Source: Spirogloea muscicola (taxonomy: Eukaryota > Streptophyta > Zygnematophyceae > Spirogloeales > Spirogloeaceae). Taken from it: DNA of 64,000 nt. Both the position numbers and the translations under genes were made by a program. How positions within the stretch are numbered: position 1 is the stretch's first letter; the number at the start of each line of letters is the position of its first letter. The notes under the pieces were generated by a model that worked only from the letters and a program-made list of their open reading frames with translations, had not been told where the DNA came from and did not search any database. The DNA is taken from positions 268,678 to 332,677 of the forward strand of contig WELB01000069.1 of NCBI GenBank assembly GCA_009602725.1. The letters are read 5' to 3'. Positions 1 to 9,869 of this stretch are shown piece after piece.

Positions 1-295
1 ACAGAGGCAAGCACATTGATTAAGGGGGGTGGGAAAGGGCGCCGGAAAAGTGAAGTAAAATGGGGGAGGGCTATCCAGAAGCCGGCTGTGATGGCTGGAG
101 GTGTGGGGCTGATTGGTCGCTCCGAGGCTTTCCTCCACGAATGCTGCCCCGTCTCCGGGCCGTCGGCAGGGGCGGCGGGGATCCGATGAGCGCCACCCGA
201 TGCGCCGCCCCCGCTAGGTGCCCGCTCCGGCGGCGCCGCGGTTTCTGCTGGGGCGCCCGCCCCTTAACGGCTCCTCTCGATCCCTCGGCTCCTCT
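1..295. other. No gene seen; GC-rich repeat edge
   Basis: I see no supportable coding sequence. The first 20 or so bases (GGCAAGCACATT) resemble the tail of the repeat found again near 59640, so the window probably opens inside a dispersed repeat. Confidence 0.4.
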
Positions 296-450
296 GGAGA
301 AGAAGGGCTCGCCCATTGAAAGAAAGAAAGTGCGCGCCCATAGGCCCATTGAGGATAGGGGCTGGAAAAGCAGCCCAAAAAAAGAATGAACAAAGTACGA
401 GAAGGGGGCCACAGGAAGCGCTAAGAGGCGCCTCTGGAACTCTTTCATTC
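296..450 (-). repeat. HP hairpin repeat, reversed arm
   Basis: Contains the HP signature in reverse: GGCTCGCCCATTGA, then ATAGGGGCTGGAAAAGCAGCCC, then AAAGAATGAA and a GGGGCCACAGGAAGCGCTAAG block. The same ordered blocks recur at 1705, 22348, 30727, 31050, 36545, 58740 and 59400. The core is a short inverted repeat (GGGCTGG/CCAGCCC) next to ATGGGCGAGC. It has no coding capacity. Confidence 0.6.
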
Positions 451-709
451 CTATGTGGGCTCTCGCTTTTAACAGCGCTTTCGCCCCCTCGCGCCTTCCG
501 GGCCTTTCAGACCTTGTCCATCATTGACCTGGGTCCTATTGTTCACAGGAATCAATCGCCTTCTACTGGAACTTGCTTTGGGCTGGCCTATCATTGCCTT
601 TGATCGGGAGATGCTCTTATTCCCCTGGAAGGGCCTCATGTCCTTCACCACGTTTTAATGGCTCGCTGGTCCGGGGTTGCCCGGCCGAGTGCGGCCAACA
701 TAGAGCTGC
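451..709. other. No feature recognised
   Basis: Short open frames here show no family resemblance. The segment ends at the GCTGC target duplication (705-709) of the adjacent solo LTR. Confidence 0.4.
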
Positions 710-1281
710 TGTAATGAAACAGCTGTCTGGTTAAGCCACGTGGCTCTGTTGGCATTACATGACCGACTTTTTGGGCCAGGTGACCCGCCAGCTGGCTGGC
801 CGGGAAGTGGCCCGCCCGGGTGCGGGCCCCGCCCGTCCCGACTTACCCTTCGCCAAGGTCCGCCCTTTCAAGGGTGGACCTTTGGCCTGCCGCAAGGCGG
901 GCCTTGGGGCGAACCTGCTCACACCCCTGGAGGGGGGGTGGCACGGGGAAGCACTAAGGAGCCTCAGGGGCTGAGGCTCATTAATGAGTTCGAGCTAGTG
1001 AAGTCCCAGGAGCAGCCTTGCCGCTGCTCGCCGCCGCAGCAGCCGCCGCACTGCCGCGGGCCTGCTGCGGGGCGCCCGTGGCTGCGCCCGTCAAGGGCCA
1101 GTCGCTGGTCTGCGCCCAGGAGGTGGACTCGCCGCCGGACGGCGGCGCCACAGGGCCTGTCTTCCGCTGCGCATTGCGCTAGTGCTTCCTGGTGTAGTGG
1201 GTTGGCTCCTAAACCCACTATGTTCGAACTCAATAAGGACTCTCTCCCTCTAACTGCGTGTTCAGGGCGAGATTCACTACA
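710..1281 (+). mobile_element. Solo LTR, family A (copy A1)
   Basis: A 572-bp LTR with TGTAATGAAACAGC at the left end and CACTACA at the right, flanked by a perfect 5-bp duplication GCTGC (705-709 and 1282-1286). No primer-binding site or gag follows, so this is a solo LTR left by LTR-LTR recombination. Homologous to the LTRs at 2087, 10079, 13559, 17598 and 25289. It contains a hairpin (859-880), a GCAA-loop hairpin (885-902) and a 9-bp stem TAGTGGGTT/AACCCACTA (1195-1220) just before AATAAGGAC. Confidence 0.9.
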
Positions 1282-1690
1282 GCTGCCACGCGGCGGAAGC
1301 TTGCGGGCCACCCCTCGCCGGCTCCCTTGCTGCGAGCCCGCCACGTGGCGATTGCGCGGCGCTCTTCAAGGTCGACGTGTGGCGGAGGCAGGCGCGAGGA
1401 GGGAGGGGCGCCCGCACTGGGCCCTCGCCCGGCGGCGGGAGTCCTGTAATAACGTTTCATACTCAGTTCCTCCTGTCCCAATCCCTCTCTCTGGATGCCT
1501 ACGTTTATTTCAAAGACACGATATTCTTTTGTCTGGATGCGGGCGACCTCTGCTGATTCCAGTTGTCCCCTGCTGGCCACAGCCACAGCTTATCCACTTC
1601 AGAATGTCTCCACTGTGTGATCGTCAGACCAGTCTAGACTTTCCAAATCTGCGGCTCCTAACCAAGTGATCATCCTACCGGGAAAGCTCT
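1282..1690. other. No gene seen
   Basis: GC-rich then mixed sequence flanking solo LTR A1. I recognise no gene, RNA or repeat in it. Confidence 0.4.
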
Positions 1691-1699
1691 GAGGAAGCC

Positions 1700-1790
1700 G
1701 CTTTTGGGCTGGCTTTTCCAGCCCCTATCCTCAATGGGCGAGCACTCTCTTTCTTTTTTGGCCCCTTCGGACCTCGCTGGCTGCTCACAG
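1700..1790 (+). repeat. HP hairpin repeat fragment
   Basis: Carries TTGGGCTGGCTTTTCCAGCC, CCTATCCTCAATGGGCGAGC and GGCCCCTTCGGACC, the HP blocks in forward order. The 7-bp stem GGGCTGG/CCAGCCC is perfect. This is a short copy without coding sequence. Confidence 0.6.
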
Positions 1791-2086
1791 CCCCTCGCCC
1801 ACTTGGTGGCAGGCTCCGGTGAAGAAGTTCACCCCTGGGATCTCATGATATTGGGAACTTCTTCCAAGCTCCTTGACCGACCATATGTACAGGATGCCAT
1901 TCGCTTGGCAAGTAGATGGGCAACGATTGGCTTGTGTGCCACTGCGCCGAGGGCATTGAACGATTTGTTCTTACTCGCCGATCTCGTATTTGTCGCTTGT
2001 GGACAAGAGGCATGTGTGCCATTGCAAGCCACGACGTCGCCTGTGTATCAGCTATCACTTATGCTGCTGTGTAACACGAGCTGGCC
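1791..2086. other. No gene seen; left flank of element 1
   Basis: Nothing recognisable. Bases 2082-2086 (TGGCC) would be the left target duplication of element 1, but its right partner is not found. Confidence 0.35.
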
Positions 2087-2657
2087 TGTAATGAACCAGC
2101 CGTGTGGTTAGACCACATGGCTCTGATGGCATTACATGACCGACTATTTGGGACAAGTGGGCCCGCCAGGTGGCGGGCCGGCTTGGCGCGCAAGGGCCCA
2201 CTCGGCGGGGCGGCTTGCCGCGCAGGGACCCGCCCGGAGGGTCCTGCCATTCGAAACACCCCTCGAGGATCCACCCGTTCAAAGGAGGACCTTTGGGCCT
2301 GCCGCAAGGCGGGCCTTGGGGCGACCCGCTCACACCCCTGGAGGGGGGGTGGCACGGGGAAGCACAAGGAGCCTTGGGGGCTGAGGCTCAACAGACAGTC
2401 CGAGTCCGTGAAGCCCAGAGCAGCCTTGCCGCTGCTCGCCGCCGCAGCCGCCGCCGCACTCCGCTGCGGGGCGTGCTGCGCCGGCCTGCGCCCAGGAGGT
2501 GGGGCGGCCGCCGGACGGCAGCGCCACAGGGCCTATCTTCCGCTGCGCGACGCGCTAGTGCTTCCACGTGTAGTGGGTTGGCCCCTAAACACCCTACGGC
2601 CAAACCCAAAAAGGACTGCTCACCCTAACTGCGTGTGTAGGGCGAGGATTCACGACA
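2087..2657 (+). repeat. 5' LTR of element 1 (family A)
   Basis: A 571-bp LTR from TGTAATGAACCAGC to CACGACA, immediately followed by the primer-binding site. It differs from solo LTR A1 in the central GC-rich part but keeps the GCCTGCC-GCAA-GGCGGGC hairpin and the 3' module ending in GGCGAGGATTCACGACA. Confidence 0.85.
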
Positions 2658-2659
2658 TT

Positions 2660-2670
2660 TGGTATCAGAG
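2660..2670 (+). promoter_or_regulatory. Primer-binding site, tRNA-iMet type
   Basis: TGGTATCAGAG lies two bases after the LTR. This is the classic plant LTR-retrotransposon primer-binding site, complementary to the 3' end of initiator tRNA-Met. Identical sites follow the LTRs at 10654 and 25840. Confidence 0.9.
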
Positions 2671-3153
2671 GCGGTCTTGCATCCATCTGCGCTTGTGACT
2701 TCTGATGCTCACTGCTGATGATGCAAGGATCACCTTGATATTCCGGCCTGACTTGTTCTGTCAAAGTTGAAGGGCTTGCCAGACGTTGGTTGGTGAGGCT
2801 GCTCAGCTGACGCGCCGGGTGCAGAGTCATCTTTGCGCAGAGCCAGCAACGACCAGCGCCAATCGGACTGCCCGATCCCTGAGGACCACTTGCTGCGTTC
2901 GCAACCTGTGAGGTGTGGCTTGAAATTGCAGCTTTTGTGTGGTGAGGGTAGTCGCGTGGCATTGATCGTGTGCATCGATCTTGGTCACATCTGCGGCTGT
3001 CTGCCTGTCTGCTCATTGTGGTGTGGAGTCGCGCGCTGCCTTGCTTACTCGCTCGCTGCTGCAGCAGTCTTGCGATGTCCTGCAGTGCAGTATGGAGTGT
3101 GTAATTTGCTGACTGTTGGAGCTGAACTGATCCCTCAGTGTCCCTCAGACAGC

Positions 3154-4725
3154 ATGGCATCGCACAAGTCCAGTGCGCGGCCGAACCCTCCTTGGGAGGC
3201 AGAGCGGTTGGTTGCTGCAGAGCCAGCTGCCGAGGCAGTGGTTGCTGCGAAGCACGCCCAAGCGGGGCATGCCCAAACGGGGCACGCCCAAACGGGGCAC
3301 GCCCAAGCGGGGCACGCCCAGGCGGGGCACGCCCAAGCGGGGCACGCCCAAGCGGGGCACGCCCGGGAGGGGCAGGGCGAACTGGGAGCCGGAGGCCTGG
3401 AGGGCTTGTCAGCTGGGGACCTGCACCGTGTTGCACTCCTTTCGCAGGACCTGGCGGCAGTCCAGGCTGCAAGGGACCCAGTTCCGCAAGGGCTCTACCG
3501 CCTGCTTGAGCGGATGTGCGAGGAGCACCGCACCACCATTGCCCAGCTCCGCGCGGGACAGCGGCATGCGCAAGAGACCGATGCCGCGGGGCATCTGGTG
3601 TTCAGGACCGGTGGCAACCCTGCGCATGGCCTTGCCCAGGGCCACGCACCAGGGCTATATCCCGGTCGAGATGACACGGGTGGACTGCAGCCCTGGCTCA
3701 GCACGATGTCGGAGTGGCTCACTCCAATGCTGATGGAGCACGCTCGGAAGCTGCTCAGCACGCCTGACATTGGACGTGGCAAGCGTCCCCTGCTGGAGGC
3801 AGGGAGATCTGCAGAGGCAGAACGGGGCAGGAAGAGGTTTAACCCTAAGGAGGGCTCTAAGACTCGTTCCCATGGCGGCTTTCAGAAGCCACGCGTGACA
3901 GGTGCTGGCCCGCGAGTTGAAGGAGGTGGTGGCTGCTATGGCTGCGGCGCCAAGAGCCACTTATCCAGGAACTGCCCGTCGGCAGGTCCATATCCATCGA
4001 GGCCACGTCCACAGCGCCCGATGGGCCGGGACATTGGCAGCTTCAGGGGGAAGCGTGAGTGCCTGACCCTTGCCTCGGAGAGCCACATCGTTCCGCCAGA
4101 CGCACTTGAGCTGTTTGATCTTGCTGGCATTGCTTGCCCGCCAACCGTGCCGGTTGTGCTCTCCATATTTGCTTTACTGCGAGGCCTGGAGGCCGGAGGG
4201 CCTCTATTTGTGTGGGTTGCCCACAATGCTTTGCAAATGGCTGCTGATGTTTACTTGAGCTGGCCTGAGCGCCGTGAGGCTGAAGAAATGCTGTTCTTCA
4301 TTGTGCCGCATAGGCGCGGCGTGCCTAGTCGAGCTCCGCTGGGGCTGGACCTCTTATGCTCGCACGAGGCGGGTCACAAGCTCCTTAGGCGCAGCGTCGA
4401 AGGCTCTCAGCATAGACCTTACCCGACCTCGGTCAGGGTCTACGTCGCTCGCACCCCATTCCTTGGCAGTGTCCATGGGGGACACACCATGCTATTCGAG
4501 GGGCTGGTTGCTGCGACACCAGCTAGGATCCTCCTAGACTCAGGGGCTTCAGTGTCCTTTGTGAGTAGGGATTTGGTGTGGTCCGCTGGCTTGCATTTGC
4601 AAGCAGACGGTCTATCAAGAGTGACATTGGCCGATGGCCACCCCACCAATGTGCTGGGTTTGTGCTCAATTCCAATCCGCATTCAAAGTATAAAGCCGAG
4701 GTGCTTTGCTACGCTATTGCGTTGA
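3154..4725 (+). pseudogene. gag: Gag with zinc knuckle and start of protease, element 1
   Basis: Encodes the structural Gag of a Ty3-like particle fused in frame to the aspartic protease. I start at the ATG at 3154 because gag of the copies at 11134 and 26338 begins at the equivalent place. The N-terminus has about seven HAQ(A/T)G pentapeptides (3254-3366). A CCHC knuckle CYGCGAKSHLSRNC sits near 3936, and the protease active site LLDSGAS near 4533. The reading frame shifts near 4690, where one base is missing relative to the copies near 12690 and 28350. The true protease continues in another frame as KAEVLCYAIALTVAFDVILG and reaches about 4900. Non-functional as it stands. Confidence 0.85.
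3254..3366 (+). repeat. 15-bp coding minisatellite in gag
   Basis: About seven tandem copies of GCCCAAGCGGGGCAC, encoding HAQAG or HAQTG. Element 4 has about four diverged units at the same place and element 2 has an unrelated Ala-rich repeat, so the array length and sequence vary between copies. Confidence 0.85.
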
Positions 4726-4987
4726 CTGTCGCATTTGATGTGATATTGGGAGATGACTGGCTTCGTGTCGCATCAGCGTGCCTTGCCTATGAACGCCAGA
4801 CTTGCACTGTACAACGTGGCGCACGGCGCTTTGTCTTTGCAAGCAGCTTCCCTGTGCACCGCCGCTGGCAACAGGGGCTTCCATTCTGCTGTCCGCCATG
4901 CAGATGAAGCGATTAATTCACAAGAACACTGTCCAGATGGCATTTCTTGTGATGGTGGCGTTCAATGATGATTAGTCCAAGCCTGAC

Positions 4988-6517
4988 TTGTGTATGAATG
5001 CCGCGGATTCACATGGCGGGGTCCTTGATAAGCTGCTGGATGAGTTTGCGGACGTGTTTCCCGACACTCTTCCGGACGGTCTACCTCCTCACCGAGGTGT
5101 GGCTCATACAATCCCATTGGAGCCAGGCGCGCAACCGCCGTACCGTCCCATGTACCGGCTCAGCCCTCTCGAATTTCGAGAGATGCAATCCCAGGTCGAG
5201 GACCTGCTGGCGAAGGGCTACATTGAGCCCTCACAGTCGCCATACGGAGCACCCATTCTCTTTGTCAAAAAGAAGGATGGCACTCTACGGATGAGCATCG
5301 ATTATCGGGCTTTGAATAAGCTTACAATCAAGAACCGCTATCCATTGCCTCGAATAGATGATCTGTTCGATTGGCTCGCAGGGGCTATGGTGTTTAGCTC
5401 CCTGGACCTGGCAAGTGGGTATCATCAAATTCGAATCACGCCTGCAGATGTTCCGAAGTCAGCGTTTCGTACGCCGCTTGGACATTTTCAGTTCAAAGTG
5501 CTGAGCTTTGGTTTGACCAATGCACCAGCGACTTTCCAGGCGGTGATGTCGAGGGTCTTTGGCCCCTTGCTCTACCATTTTGTGCTGGTTTACTTGGATG
5601 ACATCCTGGTGTTCAGCAAAACACCTGAGGATCATGCGAAGCACCTGCGCCAAGTGCTGCAGCTGCTGCGTGACAATCACTTGTACGCAAAGCGGTCCAA
5701 GTGCGCCTTTCACCAGCCAAAATTGACATACCTCGGGCATGTCGTGGGCAAGGACGGAATACGTGTTGTTCCCAAGAAGACTTCGGTTGTACGGGATTGG
5801 CCTGTGCCAAAGACGGTTCCTGCATGGCGCTCCTTTTCGGGCTTTGCAAACTACTTTCGAAAGTTCCTACAAGGCTATGGGAACTTGGCACTTCCTCTTA
5901 CGAAGTTGACTCGTAAGGACGTACCTTGGGAATGGTCGTCCGAATGCCAGAGTGCATTTGAGGGAATCCAGCAGGCGCTCATGTCTCCGCCTGTGCTGGC
6001 CTTTCCTCGTGAAGGCGTGCCATATGAGCTTGTCTGCGATGCCTCTTTGACCGGCATTGGTGCCGTGCTCTTGCAAGAGGGTCACCCGTTAGCGTTTGAG
6101 AGTCGCCTGCTGATAACTGCAGAACGAAATTACACTACGGGCGAGCAGGAATTGCTGGCTGTGGTGCACGCCTTACGTGTCTGGCGTTGCTACCTGGAAG
6201 GTGTGGCATTTAAGGTTGTCACGGATCATTGTCCGTTGACATATTTCCACACACAGCAGCATTTGACTCGGCGTCAAGCTCGATGGTCGGAGTGCATTGC
6301 ACAATTCGACTTCCAGTGGGTTTATCGCCCTGGACGTCTTGATGTTGCGGACCTTGTGAGTCGCAACAGTAGCGGCGCTGCTGCATTAGCCACCTTGAAT
6401 GCTTCTGGAGTGCGGGCTGCAGGATTGCGTCCGACTCGTCAAGCTTCTGAGCTACCCACGGAAGACCTCTCTGAGCTCTATGTCCGTATCCGTCAAGGGT
6501 ATGGCACCGACCCGTGA
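4988..6517 (+). pseudogene. pol: Reverse transcriptase and RNase H, element 1
   Basis: Pol segment that would copy the element RNA and remove the RNA strand. Reverse transcriptase landmarks are [10 protein letters not shown], the primer-grip region, and YLDDILVFS (catalytic Asp pair) near 5590. The Ty3-type connection domain [11 protein letters not shown] follows, then RNase H with FVCDAS-like [12 protein letters not shown], the [13 protein letters not shown] helix and [11 protein letters not shown]. The frame is closed upstream by a TAG near 4971 in a segment that reads NDESKPDLC in element 4. It ends with TGA at 6515-6517 where the related copy near 16400 has Trp (DPWFAEA). Downstream integrase is in the same frame, so this stop is a nonsense mutation in a once continuous pol. 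Confidence 0.9.
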
Positions 6518-7234
6518 TTTGCTGAAGCCGCCAACGTGAGCACCCTCACTGATGACAAAGACTTTTGGTGGCAAGGTGACGCTATTGTGGTCCCGGACTG
6601 CAATGCCTTGCGCACTGACATAATGCAGGAGCTGCATGATCCGCCTTACAGTGGTCATCTGGGAGTGAGCAAATCCCAAAAGGCTGTGCGACGCCTCTTT
6701 TGGTGGAAGGGCTTTTCAGCCCAGGTGCGCGCTTTTGTGGTCAGTTGTGCCACATGCCAGCGTAGTAAGGCAATCTCTGGCAAGCCTGCCGGATTACTTC
6801 AGCCTTTGCAGATTCCGGAGCGGAATTGGTCTGATGTCAGTGTGGATTTCATCACACAATTGCCTAAGGCGCGGAACAGCTATGATGCCATTGTCGTCTT
6901 TGTAGATCGCTTGAATAAAATGGTGCATTTTGCTCCCACAACTACGCAGGTTTTTGCGAAAAATTGCGCTGGCATCTTTGTGGGTACGGTGTGGAAGTTG
7001 CATGGCGTACCTGAGAGGATGGTCTCGGACCGCGATCCTCGCTTTACAGGTCACTTCTGGAAAGAAGTTTGCAAGATTCTTGGCACGAAACAGGCCATGT
7101 CCACAGCCTTTCACCCACAAACTGATGGCCAAATTGAGCGAATGAATCGAGTTCTCGAGGACATGTTGAGGCACTTCGTCAACCCCAGCCAGACTGACTG
7201 GGATGAGTCTTGGCTCCAACTGAATATGCTGTGA
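6518..7234 (+). pseudogene. pol: Integrase core, element 1
   Basis: Continuation of pol after the TGA. The HHCC zinc-binding module is visible (LHDPPYSGHLG, then CATCQRSK near 6750). The DDE catalytic residues fall in SVDFITQLP, SDRDPRFTGHFW and TDGQIERMN. The frame breaks at about 7230: the expected continuation VNNAYHAFTKETPFFLNYG is in the next frame. It would insert cDNA into chromatin, but cannot make a full protein here. Confidence 0.9.
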
Positions 7235-7726
7235 ACAATGCCTATCATGCGTTCACAAAGGAGACTCCATTCTTCCTCAACTATGGTCAGCATCCCCGAG
7301 CTCCACTTCAGGTGGGGAGGCCGGAACGGGTTTCCGCCGCGGTAGTCTTTACTGGGACTCTCTTGGAGGCTCAGAGACGAGCTCGGCAATTCTTGGCATT
7401 GCTCAGAGTCGCCAGAAGGCTTATGCTGACAAACATCGGAAGGACGTCTCCTTCGATGTTGGTGCACAATTGCTGCTTAGCACGAAGCACTTATCCTTGC
7501 GGACTGTGGGTACGCGCAAGTTGCTGCCCAAGTGGGTTGGACCATTTGCAGTCGAACGCCTTGTGGGCAAGGTGTCCTACGAGCTGACAAAACCGGTGCA
7601 TTGGAAGTTTCATAACGTCTTCCTGTGTCTCAGCTGAGGGCCTTCCTTTCGGATGGTCGTGTCCAACCGCCCCCACCTCCACTACTGATCGAGGATGATC
7701 TTGAGTTTGAGGTGGAAGAGATCTTG
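7210..7726 (+). pseudogene. pol: Integrase C-terminus and truncated chromodomain, element 1
   Basis: Frame-shifted tail of integrase: GPY/F-like LPKWVGPFAVERLVGKVSYEL, then the link VHWKFHNVF and the opening of a chromodomain (LEFEVEEIL). At least two frameshifts separate these pieces. The chromodomain stops where LTR-C begins at 7727. In element 4 the intact version continues HRDKLEGVKTRECLVKWLG, which shows what was interrupted. Confidence 0.8.
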
Positions 7727-8819
7727 TGTAACGAATGCTGTGGATCGCCAAGCCCGGGCTGCCAGTGGCGCAAGGAAAAGCGGGACGGCATTGGAATGGG
7801 GCTGCAACGAGAAAACTGAACAACGGTCACTGCAGGGGCAAGGGTCCAGGGGTCCGAGGTTGGGTGAAGAATTCACCCCCTTTCCCATCTCGGGTTCCCC
7901 CTATATAGCCCGACGGACTGCGAGCCCGCCCGTACGGGCCCAGGTGGGATAATTGGCACCCAGTCTCTTGTTGACGGCCCGTCCACGATCTGTCGACGGC
8001 TCAGCGGGCTACCACCGACAAACCACCCATCCATCGGCCACCATTGCCATACTGACGGTCCCCCCCCGTCATGCCCTTTCAATCACGGACTACTACCCTC
8101 GGGCTGTCGTGAGCTGTCTATCATTCCCGTGAACACTAACGGCTAACGACCCGTCAAGGCAGTCAACAGCGCTGCCACCTCCCGTCGCCGTTCTAGCGCC
8201 AGCACCATGCTGTCTCGCGCGTCACGACTCCGGGGTGCGCCGCTCTCAGCTTTAGGTTGAATCCACGCTTCCCAGCCTGGTGAAATGTCCGTCTCCAGGC
8301 ATCTGTCAAGCCTTTCCTGCCGCACTGACAGTCAATGTTCATCAGGCGGATGAGGTGTCTTGTGGCATCTCTGCATCTCATCAGACAGTCAGAGTCAGAA
8401 TGTCCTTGTTTGGATTCGAGCAGAGGGTGTTTTGGAGACAACCCTCATACAGGAGAACGCCAACGCACATACGCGCACAGAGCGCAGCGGAAGTCTTACC
8501 CTGAGGCACCGCCCTAGGGCGGTGACCCTACCAATAGACTTACAGAGAGCCGGCGGGGCCCGCAGCGATGAGCTGCGGCGACGGGCTGGCAGCAGGCGGC
8601 AGCAGCAGAGCTGTGGCAGCGGCGGCAGCGGCAGGCAGCAGCGGGGCTGGCTAGGCAGCAGCAGGGCTGTGTCTCTCTCGGGCGTTGGTCGGACTGAGGT
8701 GTCCGGCCGAGGCCCACTACTTATAGCGTTTCCCCTGCCACCCCTCCCCTGAGGGTGCGACGAGGATTGTCCCCAGGGTCCTCCCCAGGAGAGGCGGGCC
8801 GGACAAAGGGGGACACGAA

Positions 8820-9006
8820 GCGACGCCCGTTGGGCGGCACAAAGGAGACGCGAAGCGGTACCTAAGGCGGCACAAGGGAGACGCGAAGCGGCACCTTGGG
8901 CGGCACAAAGGCGACGCGAAGCGGCACCTTGGGCGGCACAAAGGGGACGCGAAGCGTCGCACAAAAGGGGACGTGAAGCGTCGCACAAAAGGGGACGCGA
9001 AGCGGC
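8820..9006. repeat. Tandem array inside LTR-E
   Basis: Five to six units built on GGCACAAAGGGGACGCGAAG, spaced about 28 to 36 bp apart, lie in the U3 part of the reversed LTR-E. Confidence 0.75.
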
Positions 9007-9056
9007 GCCTCCCGGCGGTGCACGTGGGTGCACGTGCGGTACGAAGCCTGGGCCTC

Positions 9057-9869
9057 TGTAACCTTCCCACTTACTGTGAGCGTTAACCCAGGTGGTTACG
9101 CTTACCTGATTGGCACGTGGCCGACCTAGCCTGGCCAGGTGGTCCCGCACGGGGGCCTCGGTGGCGTGGTGTTTACCCTGGCGCCCCGCACCGACCGACC
9201 TGGCTTGGCCAGGTGGTCGCGCACGGGCTGCGGTGGCACGGTGTCCACCCTGGCGCCCGGCGCACGGGGCCGCGGTGGCACGGTGTCCACCCTGGCGCCC
9301 GGCGCACGGGGCCGCGGTGGCACGGTGTCCACCCTGGCGCCCGCCTGGCGCCCGGCGCACGGGGGCCGCGGTGGCGCGTTTTCCACCCCGGCGCCTCGAC
9401 ACGTCGGCCCCGCCAGCGGGGCCTTCTCCTCGGCAGGTCTGTCCCCGGGGGCGGGGCCGCATGCGGCCCCCCCTGCGGGGTGGGCCATGGAGCGACCCCA
9501 TGCGCCCCTGAGGGGGGGCGGCACCGGGAGCACTAGGAGTCTGGGGGCTGAGAGCTGAGCACGAGTTCGGATCAGTAAAGCCCCGAGAGCGGCACAACCC
9601 TGCTGCTGCGCCTGCTGCTGCAGCCCGCCGCCGCAGGCCGCTGCCGGCTCGCTGCAAGGCGTCCGTGGCCGGCCCTTGGTGGGCTAGCTGCGGGCTGTGC
9701 CCGGGAGGTGGAGACGCCGCCTGACGGCGGCACCACAGGGCGAGACTTCTGCTGCGCGCTGAGGCGCGAGGTGCTTCACGGTGTAGGGGTTTGCTCCTAA
9801 ACCCCTACGTCCGAATCCAATAAGGACTTGAACGCCTAGTTGCCTGTCTGCAGGGGTCGAGTCACTACA
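9057..9869 (+). mobile_element. Solo LTR, family B (copy B1)
   Basis: An 813-bp LTR from TGTAACCTTCCCACTTAC to GAGTCACTACA with the perfect duplication GCCTC (9052-9056 and 9870-9874). It sits inside the reversed LTR-E and is therefore the youngest layer of this nest. Three units of a 42-bp repeat start at 9241, 9283 and 9325. The 3' module has a 10-bp perfect stem GTAGGGGTTT/AAACCCCTAC (9783-9808). Confidence 0.9.

Larger units (their letters stand above)
2087..7726 (+). mobile_element. Ty3/gypsy chromovirus, element 1 (3' LTR lost)
   Basis: The most complete retrotransposon of the window: 5' LTR, initiator tRNA-Met primer-binding site, gag with zinc knuckle, protease, reverse transcriptase, RNase H, integrase and the beginning of a chromodomain. 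That domain order and the chromodomain define the chromovirus branch of Ty3/gypsy. The copy is dead: a one-base deletion in the protease, an in-frame stop before the reverse transcriptase, a TGG-to-TGA type stop between RNase H and integrase, and frameshifts in the integrase C-terminus. The chromodomain is cut at 7726 by insertion of an LTR-C, and no 3' LTR can be assigned to it. Confidence 0.9.

Noticed and set aside
740-1669. 309-codon open frame over the solo LTR A1 and similar frames over every LTR
   Set aside because: The LTR is GC-rich and has few stops; the frame crosses the LTR boundary and its target duplication, and no domain is visible.
2832-3153. Extension of gag upstream of ATG 3154
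   Set aside because: The frame is open by chance; elements 2 and 4 start gag at the equivalent of 3154, and the upstream part is the untranslated leader after the primer-binding site.
9236-9360. Possible CRISPR-like array (42-bp periodic units)
   Set aside because: Units are contiguous without unique spacers and lie inside an LTR of a eukaryotic element.
8395-9657. 420-codon minus-strand frame with Gly/Arg/Ala repeats
   Set aside because: It runs across LTR-E tandem repeats and into LTR-B, crossing two insertion boundaries, so it cannot be one gene.
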